Positions 1 through 12,237 are shown, counted from the stretch's first letter. The stretch is 64,000 nucleotides of DNA from Cladopsammia gracilis (GCA_022457155.1 JAJGOT010000051.1:1332501-1396500), one strand, 5' to 3'. Numbers and translations are program-made. Notes: a model not told the origin generated them from the sequence alone.

Positions 1-248
1 TTTATATACATGTATGTAAAGCTATGACATTTTTAAGCGTAAAATATTTTATGTAGAGCCTTTCATGATTCACGAGTTTGCTCATATGAACCTTTGATGT
101 AGCCTTAAAATTACTTCTCAATTTTTTGCTTTGCGTTCATGTTATTAATAAAAAGTAATTATTTCCTAAAAGCCAACTGTTGTTTATTTGCCCTACAAAC
201 TAAATTGTTTAGAAGTTCCAATACTGTAAAAGTTGCATTATGTTCTTT
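1..248. other. AT-rich intergenic DNA, nothing recognised
   Basis: No exon-like frame, RNA gene or repeat boundary could be identified here. Confidence 0.5.
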
Positions 249-271
249 ATTATGTCATCATCATCATCATT

Positions 272-316
<45 letters not shown>

Positions 317-318
317 TT
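249..318 (-). repeat. (ATC/GAT)n microsatellite, probable LINE 3' tail
   Basis: Uninterrupted TCA/CAT triplets. Read on the minus strand it follows AATAAA as AATAAAGATGATG, the same junction seen at 39265-39302 on the plus strand. This suggests the triplet array is the 3' terminus of a LINE family and not an independent microsatellite. Reading frames through it give spurious poly-His or poly-Ser ORFs. Confidence 0.7.
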
Positions 319-885
319 TATTTAAAAACACGAGATCACATTCATTTCAAAAATGGTCTTACTTACATACGTACATACTTTATTGTGTCCTCCCCAAAGG
401 GGCTTTTCAGGAACAATCGATAAAAATAGCTAATTACAATACTTAACTTATTACTAATTACAATGCTTAACTTATTTAATTACAAATTATAATACTTAAA
501 TTGACTTATTACTTATTACAATACGTAAGCTAAGAAGCATTTAAAAAATTGTCTAAAAGTTTGTTCTTTAAAACACGTTTAAAAACTAGAACCGACTGGC
601 TTGATTTTAAGAAAGACTCTAAACTGTTCCAGAGCCCAATAGTTCTGTAATAAAATGTTCGTTGCCCGGAGGCTGTTCTAAAAAGAGGAACGTTTAGTTT
701 TTGGCCACTCCTAGTTGTACGTTTGCTAACTTGTCCGCGGGTAATGAATTAGGATGTTAGATATTAAGGCACGTGTCCGCAAGCAAAGTTCTGAACAGCC
801 TTCAATTTCCGTACATTCTTCTCTGTCGTATTTGCCCAAACATTCGAGCAGTAATACATTTTACCGAAAACTAAGGCGTTTATTA
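319..885 (-). pseudogene. Decayed LINE 3' end (C-terminal reverse-transcriptase ORF region plus 3' UTR)
   Basis: The minus strand from about 885 down to 590 reads, with stops, as the C-terminal tail typical of CR1/L2/Jockey-type LINE ORF2. YCSNVW is followed by KLKAVQNFACG and, further on, RTFYYRTIGLWNSL. In-frame stops and a frame change show it is dead. Lower coordinates hold an AT-rich 3' UTR-like stretch that runs into the GAT array. The exact LINE clade is uncertain. Confidence 0.6.
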
Positions 886-3719
886 CAATGAGCCGTGGCG
901 TTTATCCAGTGAGCCGTGGACTACTACATACAATATTTATAAAAAGTTTAAAAGCCTTATACGTTATAATCACAACTATCCAATACCAGTTTTCCGAACA
1001 ATATTTTGCTTTAGTTTCAACCCTTTCACTCCTAAGAGTGCCAAAAATCAAAATTCAAGAAAAATTCCAAATTTCGTTTTGTAACACTCATCCTTTTGTA
1101 AATGTATCGATTAGAGAATTAATGTTATAATTAAAACAAATTTAGTGCGCTTTCCATTTGCCAGGACTGGCTGTCCAGGCCATTCAATTCGTAAAATTAA
1201 AAGTATTCTATTATTTTTTCCAACTGACCGTCCGGATCGGTCAATTAGTAGATAGCATGCATCACTTTGATGGACTTGTATAAACAAGTCATCAAAAGAT
1301 GCATTCTGCTTACGAACTGACCTGTCTGGTTTTTTAGGAAATTGAAAATGACCGCTGTCTGCAATTTCGTATCTTTGGAAAAAATGCCTGAACTCCTAGA
1401 TAATCAAAGGCTCCTATGAGTCAACTCGTGAATAAGAACCGTGCTCTAAATGAAATTTTCTTCACCAAATTTGCGGAGGTTATGAGTACGACCCAAGGGC
1501 GGAACTTAGGTATTGATTTTGTGAATAGAAAAAAGTTTCGTAAGGGAGGGTATTCCATCGAGTCAAGTCTCGAGTCTCCGAAAGGAAAAATTCTTACTTT
1601 GCTGGAGCCATTATTCAACTGGGCTTGGCTAGAACCCAATCGCTGTTGAATAAACTGGACTTTCCTAAGGGACAGATTTTTAATTAAGATAAGAAATATG
1701 ATCCTAGGAAATTTCTAGAAAGTTCTAGAAATCTCTGCTTATCGACTTATCTCAAATTTTATCGCTAATTCTTCTCCATACCTGTGTTTTTGATAGCAGT
1801 TGTCACTGTTTGTTTTAATTGTACAATGCAAAGAAAGTTTGCTATCGAATGGATTTGAATGGTCAACCATACGCGTTTGAAAATACGAGTTTGAAAAAAC
1901 AATATCCTTGCACGAGACAGTCTCCAAAAGGTCAACCAAATTTAACAAATCTCAGCTTTCATATTTGTGACACATCGTTTGATGAAACGAATAAATTTTT
2001 CTATAATAATCGCCGAGGAAGGCTGGCTCAAAAGAAGGAGTCGACTTAGGATATAATATACTGTGCCGTGAGTAAGGAACCATTTGATTTGAATTGAGAT
2101 TTGAATTTATTTTGAATTTAATTTGAATTTGCTCAGGTCCTACGCGAACACGCCATGTCTATGGAAGAGCGCGCGAAGGGAAAGCACGTGTTTGAGCCAG
2201 CGTTGCAATGGTCAGTTGTGCTGTTCAACCGCACGAAAGTGAGGCAAAATGACCAACTTATAACACACATCGAGAATCAAAGCGGTATTTGAGTTAAATA
2301 GGACTGCTACGAGCGTAGAACCTTGTACCGCGCAGATACCGCGCAGCTCTTTACAATCTCTAATTTCATTGGATCTGGACATCACGCAGCTCTATTGTTT
2401 TTAGGGCTAGGGTCCATTACTGTGTTGTTTGTTCTATTGTTTTCTCAGCAAATCAGAGAAGATCATGTAAGAGCTGCGTACTGCCCCGTACAGCGAACTA
2501 ATAACTAATATTGTCGTAAGCTTATGCTCTTATAAACACGGTTCGATAATTTTTTTAAAAAATTGAACGACCTCACACTTCAAACGCAAAGAAGAAACAA
2601 TACATCACTTTCACAATGTCCAGTTCGAAAAAAGGAAGAAAAGAAAAGGAAAACGGAAATATAAATTAGACGACTCCGCTGTGCTTGAACCCGGTTCGTT
2701 TGGCAAAGAAGAGCAACATTTAAAGCACTAGACCATATCCGAATAAGTACCTAATGGTGGTTAAATTGTATTATTTCAACGTAGATACGCATTAAAACGC
2801 ATGTCTCTGTTTTAAAATCCATTTGAAGTCTGCAGATCGGTTTTAGTGTTCCATCAAAGAACTGCAAATGCAAAACATCAGTTGAGAGCAGCGCTTTCAT
2901 AATGCCCACCTTTTCGTCGGTCGACCATTCTCTACCCTATATTCCTTTGCATTTGCCAAGAAAACCGTATGAAATGGGATGCTTACCATTAAGCCAAGAA
3001 AACCGGTATTTTCGGTTGGAAAGCAAATGGTACGGTTGATTTTCCGAGAATTCCGGTTGGAACAAGTGGACAACCTTCAGAGGTTGTCCCGCGATTCCGG
3101 TTGGGACGATTCGACTGGAATTTTCCTTACTATTTGAATTTAGAAAAAATTCAAATCGCTAAATCGAGTTAACGGTCTGGGTACCAGGACGGAGAAATGG
3201 AAAATTTAAATGGTAAGTGCAATCTCGTCGGTTGGTCAGTAAATTTGGAAAATCGCTTACCGTTATGTAACGGTCATCCCAACCAGTTTTTTCCTGCAAA
3301 TGATAAGCACCCATGGTCAGCAGAATTACCAAGAAAAGGTTACAGTCAATTGATGGAGGGAGTGAGTGTAAGCTTGCATATTTGCTACAATCTGGAATAA
3401 CCCGTTTATAACGCTTCGCGTTTCACGAGTTAAAAAGGAGAAGAGAAGAAAAAGAGAAAAGAATAGAAAAGAATTTTGATCACATGATTGGGATGACTGG
3501 ACAAAATAGGCGTAAATTTTTGCGTTGCATCGCACTGTTTCTTGGTGAAGCTGAATGAAATATGGTTCAAAGTTTTAACCGCTCCACACGGAGTGAATGA
3601 AGGAGCACAAAATGACTTGCTACTTCCTCAGGAAAGTTTCTGATCTTTCTTTTAAGCGGATTGAAGCTAGACATCTCGCCATTACGGTTGAAGGAAAGAT
3701 GTAATTCACTACCTAGAAT
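886..3719. other. Non-coding, repeat-derived DNA
   Basis: No supported gene. Around 1018-1085 lies a fragment starting CAACCCTTTCACTCCTAAGAG whose inner part recurs at 44920-44960, probably a small CCC-ended DNA transposon remnant. Positions 2086-2138 are an imperfect ATTTGAA array. Positions 3000-3120 repeat the motif ATTCCGGTTGG several times. ORFs here are short and lack domain signatures. Confidence 0.5.
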
Positions 3720-3882
3720 TTGTTTTACCACTAATTGAAAATGTTTTCTATAAGAAAAGAAGAAAATTAAATTAACTGCCTAGAATCGAACCCGAAACAT
3801 TTTGCATTCTACCATCCCTGACCTTCACCATCCCCATCCCTCCTTCACCACACTATTGCGTTGATCCAGCAAACCCACGAAA
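3720..3882 (-). mobile_element. tRNA-derived SINE-like copy A
   Basis: On the minus strand this begins GGATCAACGCAATAGTGTGG, with a B-box-like GTTCGATTC near 3786. Sequence and flank match copy B at 11885-12020. Both share the AT-rich stretch after the tRNA-like head (CACTAATTGAAAATG versus CACCAATTTTCGAATC). Promoter boxes are degraded, so it is presumably inactive. Confidence 0.5.
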
Positions 3883-4590
3883 AATATAGTTATAAAGGGT
3901 TCTATTTATCTCGGGGGCAGATTTGCAAATAAGCACTCGATTAGTCGGGTCATCATTGGGATGCAAACACCTTTTTGCAATTTCCAAGTGTATGACGTCA
4001 TCAGTTGTCTCGTTTCACACAATGCATAAGATTTTTTGTTTGCAGTATAACAGCAACATTTAATTCGTTACTTTTATAACTGGTCGCTTAAAAAGGGTGG
4101 CCGCTTAATAGGGGTTCGAATGTACGCTTATCTAAATATCAAATATTGAAATTTAACGATTCAAAACACTTGTGTATTTGCTGGTCCAGTGAATACGAAA
4201 CAACGTTCAGGCCCGAACCTTTGCTACGCCTTTTTTTTGTACGGACGTCCTATTTGGAACAGGCAGTGATCAGCCAATGGACAGGAAAATAAAAGAGAAT
4301 TCGTGAACATTTCTACTGCTATTGATTAAATTAAATTACTTATGCACATATATGACATGACTGTTTCTCCACGATTAGCAGTTCTCTGACTGACTGACTG
4401 ACACCATGCATGAACTCAGCGATCATATGGACACCTGCATTAGCGAACGTCAGCAATCAGTAGCGTTAATTAACGAGATCGTTGGCGATCGATAACCATC
4501 ATATGAAAACGAACCTTTCATCGCACAGTTTTTGATCGTTGACGTGCAGACGTTTTATACTTGCTTCTTCGGTCATTGTTCTTTCTCATT
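3883..4590. other. Intergenic spacer 3' of the GPCR
   Basis: No gene recognised. Contains a short CTGA run at 4385-4402 and no clear minus-strand poly(A) signal that could be assigned to the receptor. Confidence 0.4.
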
Positions 4591-5841
4591 TCACGGTATG
4601 TGGGTTTTCTTTCCTTTTAAAGTGGTGGTTTTGCCTGTTGGAGATGTTATCGTTATAGCTGGCAAGACGACCTCCACTTTTGCAGGCTCAGTCCTACTTT
4701 CTTTCACTGATACAAATAAGGTACGGGTTTGATGTCCCAAAGCTAAAGATTGCCTCAATGTTCCATTAAAAATCATTGGTTCGCAATTCTGTCTAGTTTT
4801 GCTGCTGCCACTTTCATTATGGTTATCTTCTTCGGGATTGTTTTCACATACACGTGGTGGCAAGGGTTGTGCGTCTACCTTTTTGTTGAGAGCACTGGTG
4901 CCTCGAAGTATGTCAAGAAAAGTCATTGCAAACCTTCCGTCGAGGCTTGTAAAAATAAAACCATTGGCTGCGTACTTTAGATACGTTAATGATCGACATA
5001 AAGCAATGGCATTGAGTGAGTGTATTTTAACTTTGGTATAAATGATAGAAGCAATGGTGTAGGGTACATACGAGAAACAGACGACCAGGATAACCTTAGT
5101 TATTGTCCAGGAAATATTTCTTTCCTTCGTCTGCCACTGGTTTCTGTGTTCCTGAGAAATTGACTCGGAAGCTGTAATCTCAGAGTGCTCCTTCACCAGC
5201 TTCTTGATTCGTATATAATAAAATATGTTTGTAGAGACAGAGAGCACGAAGAACAAAAATAAACTTCCCCGCACTGCTGTAATCACCTTAGGTTCCGTTT
5301 GTCGTGGAAGCAGTGGGTTCGGGTTTTCGGTTTTGAAAACAAAAAAGAAGGCTAGTCCCACACTGAATGCTAATGCAAGAATTTGCACCAAAAAAATTCG
5401 CTTCGTCGTGAGAAACGCTTGACGATGGGAACATTTTCTTAAAGCATCATTCGTATCGATGCTAAGAAGAAAGAAACAGGTAATGTACCCCAAAAAGAGA
5501 CATGGACCAAGGACTACTTGAGCTAAATTTAGGTTGTATAGGTGGCCGACAGGAGCAGATACAATCGTAGTGCTGAAGGCCAACGGGATTTCCACCGTGC
5601 TACCAAGCAGATCTACAACGGCAAGGCTCCTCAGAATCAAACTGGTAGTTTTTCTCATAAAAACGTTATTTAATCTTAAGACCGTGATAACAATGGTATT
5701 GCCAACGATTCCAATAACAGCCAAAGTGATGATGAAAATGCCCAAGAACACTCTGATTTCGAAGGAGATTTCTTTTTCCAAAGGACCACTTCGCTCTCCT
5801 GGGAAGGAAGAATTTCTCGAGCTTGAATTTTCAGTTGTCAT
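4591..5841 (-). CDS. Divergent rhodopsin-like (class A) G-protein-coupled receptor, intronless
   Basis: A 416-residue open frame with seven hydrophobic segments at about residues 31-55, 67-90, 107-129, 149-169, 188-212, 245-268 and 278-300. Two N-terminal N-glycosylation sequons (N5, N10) fit an extracellular N-terminus; the cytoplasmic tail of about 100 residues is Ser/Thr-rich. Class A landmarks are GN at 47-48 in TM1, LAVVDLL with D77 in TM2 and a TM6 proline (P260). Key switches are altered. The DRY position reads DTN (129-131), CWxP reads SYVP, and NPxxY reads NGFIF (293-297). No cysteine is seen at 3.25 or in the second extracellular loop. It should sit in the plasma membrane and sense an unknown ligand. 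Lineage-expanded intronless class A receptors are common in cnidarians; the subfamily cannot be assigned. The ATG at 5841 is the first in frame and the frame is intact, so it is probably a real gene, though a decaying or non-signalling receptor is possible. Confidence 0.85.
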   Translation of the reverse strand: MTTENSSSRNSSFPGERSGPLEKEISFEIRVFLGIFIITLAVIGIVGNTIVITVLRLNNVFMRKTTSLILRSLAVVDLLGSTVEIPLAFSTTIVSAPVGHLYNLNLAQVVLGPCLFLGYITCFFLLSIDTNDALRKCSHRQAFLTTKRIFLVQILALAFSVGLAFFFVFKTENPNPLLPRQTEPKVITAVRGSLFLFFVLSVSTNIFYYIRIKKLVKEHSEITASESISQEHRNQWQTKERNISWTITKVILVVCFSYVPYTIASIIYTKVKIHSLNAIALCRSLTYLKYAANGFIFTSLDGRFAMTFLDILRGTSALNKKVDAQPLPPRVCENNPEEDNHNESGSSKTRQNCEPMIFNGTLRQSLALGHQTRTLFVSVKESRTEPAKVEVVLPAITITSPTGKTTTLKGKKTHIP

Positions 5842-6301
5842 TGCCTTGTTGTGTCGACAAACCGTTCCTTTAGGGCTAGGGCTTGGCTAAAAACGATTTA
5901 AACGAAATATGGACAACAACCTAGCAGAGAAAGAGAAAACAAATGAAAACCTATAGTAGTACACTGCACAAACCTATTGATGATTGGATTAAATGATAAT
6001 AACTTTTGAAAGCTTCAACTAAATTTCATTAAAAACGGCAACATTAGAGACAAGAAAATTTCACACATGGCAAAGTTTTAAAATGCCTCAGTATTTACAT
6101 TAAGACCATGAAAGAGGTGGCCGGGAAAGTACGCTCGACTGATAGGTTTTCGCTTCGAAGATTCGCCCTGGTTGGGAAATGATGATATGTTTTGTTTGTC
6201 AGTAAATCGATTAATTTACCCAGACTTTTTAAAGGGTAGATTTAAACAATCCTTTCTACAAACAGAAACTTAGTGTCAAAAGGTTTCTCCCATAATGAAA
6301 T
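5842..6301. other. Upstream region of the GPCR
   Basis: AT-rich; would hold the receptor's promoter and 5' UTR. No TATA box or start site could be assigned. Confidence 0.35.
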
Positions 6302-6452
6302 TTGACAGTTCGTCAGGGGGGGTAACACCATACCCTGGGGTGTAGTTCTCAGGCATATATGCTCCAATGGAGCCATTGTTTGTGAGCATTCTCCAATTGT
6401 ATGTCAAGCATCCTTTAAAGTCAATTCGGTTCCCCCTGACGAATTGTCAACT
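6302..6452. mobile_element. Small terminal-inverted-repeat element (MITE)
   Basis: GACAGTTCGTCAGGGGG near 6303 is mirrored by CCCCCTGACGAATTGTC ending near 6450. The interior of about 110 bp is non-coding. Non-autonomous; superfamily not determined. Confidence 0.6.
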
Positions 6453-7554
6453 TAATTACCATTCGTAAACAACGATGCCTAAAATCTGCGTGCAAGACCG
6501 AATTGGGCGAATGACGCAGTTTCGACAAGTTGTTTATCAACAAGGAAAGCACCTAGAGTGGCCAAAACCGGTTCGTAAGTTGTACCAATACTACCAGTTT
6601 CTTGTCATTATATGTTTTATGAGCAAAATAATAGATAGTATCGGTATTGAACTTATTCCTGCTTAGTAGCCATGACTTTTTTGCGAAACTATACCAAGAT
6701 AAATGCCATTTAATTAAATTTTGATCTTTTTTGCACCTTGCACTAGCAAAAATTTAATTAAAAAAACAAGGTTGATGAACGTTTTCTCAATGGCTTCATT
6801 GTACAGTCAAATCTGAATTAAGCGGTTATATCTATTAAGTGGACGCGGTCTCCTTTTACTGCCCTAACGAGTTATTTTTATTGTCTTCGCCTGTATTAAG
6901 TTGTCTAATTTTGTGAACATGCAGAAACCATACGCAAATGCAGCTGGTGATCAAACCCAGTTTTGAAGCATAAACCTCTTTCCCTTTGTTTGTGACACAA
7001 TGAATATTACGGGCTGGTCAATTTTTAATCCACCACTGTAGTTATTTCTTTCAGTCTACTACGGAAGTACAATTTTCTAATTTTGCAAATAAGAACCTGT
7101 TTGAACTTTTAGGCTCAACAGGTTCTTATGAAATGGGAGCTTAAATGCCAAAAACGTTAGCCCACAGGTTCGTAAGGTGTTTCGGTACAGTTTTCGGGGA
7201 CCATACTTACATTTTCACTCGGCATTTCAAACGGTCTTCTCCAAGTCAGATCGACGTGAAATTTTTAAAACTAATTGGTTTTGAAATCAGTTTGGCAAGA
7301 TGTATTTTCTGGTAAAATCGATATTACCATGACGACGATAAACAAGAAACTTCGAAATCAGTAAAAGTAAAGTTAGCATTGCAAATCCCACATATACATC
7401 TTAACATATGGTATATGGCAAGTAAATTTTGCAATAATAAAAGAATTCTGTATGATGGATTTCATATAAATCGCAAAAGCATTTCAAACCTTACTTTTTG
7501 TATTCTGGTAATAAATTGATAATGGTAATTGAACTGAGTGGAGTGCAATTTGGT
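6453..7554. other. Non-coding DNA
   Basis: Only a local hairpin is visible (AAGAACCTGTTTGA against TCAACAGGTTCTT, 7091-7129). Short ORFs have no recognisable domains. Confidence 0.4.
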
Positions 7555-7780
7555 CTGAAATCATACGTGTGATTTCAAAATCGAACGAGTGCACAGCGCG
7601 AGTTCGATTAGAAATCACAGGTATAATTTCAGACCACTGCTGAGAAAAAGATGCGATTTAGAGCAAAAAACAGTGCGGTTCGGGAATAAATCGTACTGCT
7701 GAAAAAAAGATGCGATTTGGAGCAAAAAATAGTGCGATTTGGGAATAAATCGCACTGCTGAGAGCCAATCGGATTGCAAG
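7555..7780. repeat. Foldback followed by two-copy tandem repeat
   Basis: Positions 7555-7642 form an imperfect palindrome (GGTCTGAAATCAT against ATAATTTCAGACC). It is followed by two copies of a unit of about 62 bp starting GCTGAGAAAAAGATGCGATT and GCTGAAAAAAAGATGCGATT. No coding potential. Confidence 0.6.
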
Positions 7781-7929
7781 GATCACCAGTGATTTCAAAA
7801 TGGATGTAATAAATGGAGAAATTAACACTGGTTTTGTGAATTACTTCAAGATAGCGTCAAAATGTAGATTGATTTTTTTTGTTATATTTGCTCGCCATAA
7901 AACTTTTATTTTCTTTCTCCAATGCTTTT

Positions 7930-8325
7930 GCAAAACTCTGAGGAACTGCTCGATGGATTTTTTAAAACGTTCACCACGACATGGAGAAGACATGGAGAAG
8001 AGTTACTCCTTTCATTCTGTCATCGTTCCTGCAAAACACGTTGTTTACTATTGAATGTTTTGTAAATGAAGGCTGTACCACAATGAAGCCAGTGATTCGT
8101 CTAAGTCTTATATATACCTGACGTGAACATTATTAATGTAAGTAAGGTTGTAGAAGACGCTGTCGTGACATTTCTGTGACGCTGTTTTGCCGGAAGTGAG
8201 AGTATCCGGAAGTCACTAAACCGGAAGTGTAAAGGGCAAAGCTATCAACCGGAAATGCACAATTTAAAATATGCGTGTATAAATTTGCATGCAAAATCGT
8301 GACACAAAAAATGAAAACAAGCATT
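7930..8325 (-). mobile_element. Dispersed repeat copy (also at 37.55-37.79 and 39.85-40.17 kb)
   Basis: The segment from the CGACATGGAGAAGA region to AAAATCGTGACACAAAAA is the reverse complement of sequences at 37550-37790 and 39850-40170. Shared motifs are AAATATGCGTG, AAATTTGCATGCAAAATCG and a cluster of CCGGAAGT boxes. The CCGGAAGT boxes resemble ETS-type sites, but function is unknown. Non-coding, non-autonomous. Confidence 0.6.
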
Positions 8326-8600
8326 CTCGTCCCCAGAGCCTTAGTTTTGTTTGGTCAGCGGAAAAAAACGAAGGCTCTGGGACCAAAGCCTTCCGGATGT
8401 TGTAAAATCCACGACATCCCGGATCGATCCGTTAGTGCATGCCTAATGCATTAATGTACTATTGCGCTTGCTCAATACCAGAAACCGGAAATAACAAAAC
8501 CTTTCGTGTGTGCATCCCCAGAGCTCTCGTTTCGTTTGGTTGAACTCCGGAGACGAGAATGTTGTGTGTGCGGAATGGCGTTCGAAAAAACTGTACAAGA
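8326..8600. repeat. Dispersed repeat with TCGTCCCCAGAGCC motif
   Basis: TCTCGTCCCCAGAGCC and its inverse GGCTCTGGGACC flank 8326-8385. A related CATCCCCAGAGCTCTCG occurs at 8513-8530, and the same motif forms a hairpin at 61937-62012. Confidence 0.45.
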
Positions 8601-10780
8601 CTTAACAATTACAGGAAAACATCGCGCTGAAAAAGAAAGAAGAAAAGCTTTACGTGCTTCTTTTATTTAGAAGAAAGATTGTCTTTGTATTTTGCCTACT
8701 GGTTTTAGAAAATCCTCGATAAGTCAACCGATTTCTTTCGTTTGAGAGCTGTGCATTTATCGTTTCGCCACTGAACGCTATCATATCCGACCAAATCAGT
8801 TGATGGGGCAACTATAAAGTTTGTTGATGGACACGCTGTGGTCATTCATTAGGCTTATTTCATCAAACAGTGGAAAGAAATATCGAGGAATTTTTGTTTT
8901 GCATTCGTTTCATGTTATTTTAATTGGGCTTCGAGTGACCTTCGCTTCGTTTCCCTCGATTTGTATTACAAGTTGTAGCAAAGATACTACCTAATAAAGA
9001 AAATATAACTTGCTTACGAGAGTGCTGATAGCGTTGTTGTGTTGTTGTTATTTAATATGGGTAACCTAGTGGTAATATTTCTTTTCACTCTTGGCTTTCT
9101 TCAGGATTTCTGCCTCTCCTTTAACACTCGTCTCTGTTGCAAGCAACATACTTCTTTAATATTCGAGGCCGCTAGTTATAGCTTCGTCTTCCAAGACACA
9201 TACTGATTATTTTCGGAAACGAATTGCTCATATTTAGCGACAATCAGATTCCGTTATACTTTGAAATTTAGCAACCGTATCTTTACCTGCTAAACCGTTG
9301 AATACGTTGAAATTAAAACGTTGGTTTTGTTGATGTAGTCGTCATAGGACTTCAACATTTGAAATTCAACCGGAAGTAAAACCTTATGCGTAGAAGCGTA
9401 AAATTTTTTACCTTGTTGCACATTCATTTTTAAACGGCTATAAATTAGTCAAACATTTTAATAAAAATAAATATTGCGTGACGTATCATGAATCCCCCCC
9501 GGTTGATTTCAAGACCAAATCGAAATGAAATTTTTCTATAAAGCCATTTCCTTAAATAACTGCTTTGATTTTGCCATGTATTAGATTTTTCCAGGCTTCA
9601 CAGTTTCTTCAAATGTTGTCGCAAATACATTTCTTTCATGAAAACAAAACGCAAACAGCGGTTACAAACATTTGTCTAAAATTCATTTCTTTCAATTCTT
9701 TCATGTATGCAAATTTAGTGTGAAATGTAATTCGATCGCGCGCTGTTTTTTCATGATCATAAATCCAAAATATTTGTTCTTAAGGTCAAAACGTTTTAAT
9801 GAAACTCGTATTTCCTTGAATGAAAGTGTCTTTCCCTTGAATAAAAGAGTTAAACGCTTATCAGAATTCAATTATTTTCTGCTTCCGGAAGGCTTTGGCG
9901 ATATCCTAATTGCAGCGCGGGCGAATTCTATTATAAACATCACAAAATAATATTTAAATTCAGTAACCTGCTTTATTATATCTAGTGTTTTCTAAAATTT
10001 CCAACTTTTCCTGTGTTTATAGAATGCCATTCTTATCCGTAAAGATGATTCGCATAATGTTTTCGCGAATCAAAAAATCTTGAAAGCAAACTTTATTTCA
10101 GAAAGCGCTACTTTAACTTAATTATATTTACTAGCGTGCCTTTACCGTGATTATTGGCTAAACGAAGAAAACATTCGAACAAGTTTCATCGCAATTTGCC
10201 TTTACAAAGGAAAAAGGACAACGAATTCTCTTAGTTGAAAGTTTTATCTATAATTTAGTCTCAAGAGCAAAACGCGTTAAATTATCGCATCGAGGAAACC
10301 GTGTCAAGCAAATTTGTTTAGCACATGACATGTTGAAGAATTTCTGGCGCGGCCGAGTTTTCTAAATATTTCTCAAAAGCCACTAACACAAATAAAGGGT
10401 CTATGAAATGTTTCTTACAAAGTAAATGGATATTGAAAAATGTTATTTTCTTTACCGTAGTTTTCCAGGAGTGCTTGAAAATTCTTAGTAAAGTCTGCCG
10501 CTTCGCGCTTCGAAGGAAGACATGTTTCGCTTTGTGATAAATGGGTGTTGATCCTCAAAGGAAGATTCCATCGCTTTCAGCTCTCTAACCGCCACTGCAA
10601 AGGCATACAAATCTTGTAAAGGACTTTTTCTTTCCATTTCGAAGTCTTAAAAGGCGTGTTTACATTTTGGTAATGCAAAACGAACGTCTGAAAAATTGAA
10701 GTGTGGAGTACAGAAGCGGGCATATTGGTTTGAAATCTGATAGTCTTCTCCGAGTGACAAACCGGTTCTCTCTACCTCCC
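8601..10780. other. Non-coding intergenic DNA
   Basis: AT-rich with no exon-like frames, RNA genes or clear element ends. Confidence 0.4.
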
Positions 10781-10822
10781 CCCCCCCCCCCAAAAAAAAA
10801 AAAAAAAAAAAAAAAACTTGTG
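10781..10822. repeat. Homopolymer C then A tract
   Basis: A run of C followed directly by a run of A. Frames crossing it give artificial poly-Pro, poly-Gly or poly-Lys proteins. Confidence 0.85.
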
Positions 10823-10914
10823 CTCAGTAGACGGATTCTGATTGGTTTAACCTTCCTGATGTCTTTTATAACAATAGGGGACAAAAATAACTTTTTAAGG
10901 GAGGCAGGGGCGAG

Positions 10915-11100
10915 TTTGCGTACACTTAAATATGCGTGCATAAATTTGCATGCAAAATCGCGACACAAAAAATAAAAATAACTAGAAAAACCGAGCCCAT
11001 TTTTTAACCTCATGCTGTTTCGCGCATGAGTTAATAATAATAACAAGAAAAACGGAGCCGAAACCTTACCTCATGCCGCTTCGCGCATGAGTAAAAATAG
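10915..11100. repeat. Repeat fragment with two-copy hairpin-bearing tandem
   Basis: AAATATGCGTGCATAAATTT matches the dispersed repeat at 8.0-8.3 kb. It is followed by two copies of a unit of about 60 bp ending in a hairpin (CTCATGCTGTTTCGCGCATGAG type) at about 11010-11030 and 11070-11092. A third short match lies at 11630-11655. Confidence 0.5.
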
Positions 11101-11884
11101 AATTCTAAAAGAAAAATTGTTTATCAAGTATTACTGGATATATTTTGAAGAAAATTGCGAGTCTGCTTTCAATCCAACGTGCAATGTGCAAAAATTTAGG
11201 TTCGTCAAGTTATAAAGAAATCAGAGAGTTCGAGTGAATAAGACACCAAACATTTCGATATGTCTTGTCTTGTTACTTACCTTACAGAGACTGAAAGCAA
11301 TCGACTGCACGATTTTAAAATACTCGGCTGGCCACTTCTCGTTGACATTCAAGTAACAGTAGCTGATACTTGAAACATCGATTGCTGAGCACATGGCAAG
11401 TTATATAAAGCACAAAACTTCAGTTGCGGAGCAAAAATCCCACAGCAATTAGCGGCGAACATACTTTTATCCATTCAGGAACGCCTTGCATTGTCTTCAA
11501 AACTGTACGCTGTAATTCTTCCTTCAGGTTCTAGCTTCTCAAGTCAACACAGGAATATATTTTGCCACCATCTTGAAATCAAGAGCGAGATCACGAGGTA
11601 CCGTATCAACCAATCAGACCAGTGAAACTAAAATATGCGTGCATAAATTTGCATGCACTAATGTGACATACAAAAAAGAAAGAAAACTCGGAGGGCAAAC
11701 CTTGACTCGTTGGCTACGCTACGCGTAAAAAGAGTGCAAATGAAAAGAAGACACTGGAATTTGGATCTAAAAGTTTATTTGTTGACCAAGGTTATTGAGG
11801 AAAAGGCGCTGGTTTTGTGGTGTGTCGCTGGGGCAATTTTCCCTTTCGTAAAGAAGCGATGCCATTTTAGGGACAATTAGAAAA
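11101..11884. other. Non-coding DNA
   Basis: Nothing recognised apart from the short repeat match at 11630-11655. Confidence 0.35.
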
Positions 11885-12020
11885 TTTTTCACCAATTTTC
11901 GAATCATTTTTTCTATCAGAAAAAGAGAAATGCAATTAATTACCAACAATGGAACCCGGAACCTCTGCATGCTAACATCCCTCCTTCAGCACTAGACCAC
12001 TGTGTTGATCCTCCAAACAG
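11885..12020 (-). mobile_element. tRNA-derived SINE-like copy B
   Basis: The minus strand starts GGATCAACACAGTGGTCTAG (A-box-like) with a B-box-like GGTTCCGGGTTCC. It matches copy A at 3720-3882. Confidence 0.55.
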
Positions 12021-12237
12021 TGCTTTTCTTAATGATACATCTATAACCCTAACCCTATTCCAAGATCTAACCTAATCGCGAATCTAGCTTAGGTCAAATA
12101 ATCGCTTTACCTAAACCCAGTTTTATCTAATAATGATGGCCTACTTCCATAGCAATCCAGGCATAAACTATAGAGAAATGGCATCGACCATTACAAAAGG
12201 CTTGGTTACTAATGAATGTTAATGATGTGCCCATAAC

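Noticed and set aside
139..446. Open frames rich in His or Ser
   Set aside because: They are translations of the ATC triplet array; no other coding evidence.
4532..5890. Plus-strand ORFs opposite the GPCR
   Set aside because: Antisense shadows of the receptor; hydrophobicity mirrors it and there are no independent motifs.
10660..11046. 128-residue ORF with poly-Phe and poly-Gly
   Set aside because: Produced by the C/A homopolymer and repeat sequence; no domain.
12048..12058. Telomere-like CCCTAACCCTA
   Set aside because: Barely two units, as is TTAGGG near 54094; far too short for an interstitial telomere.
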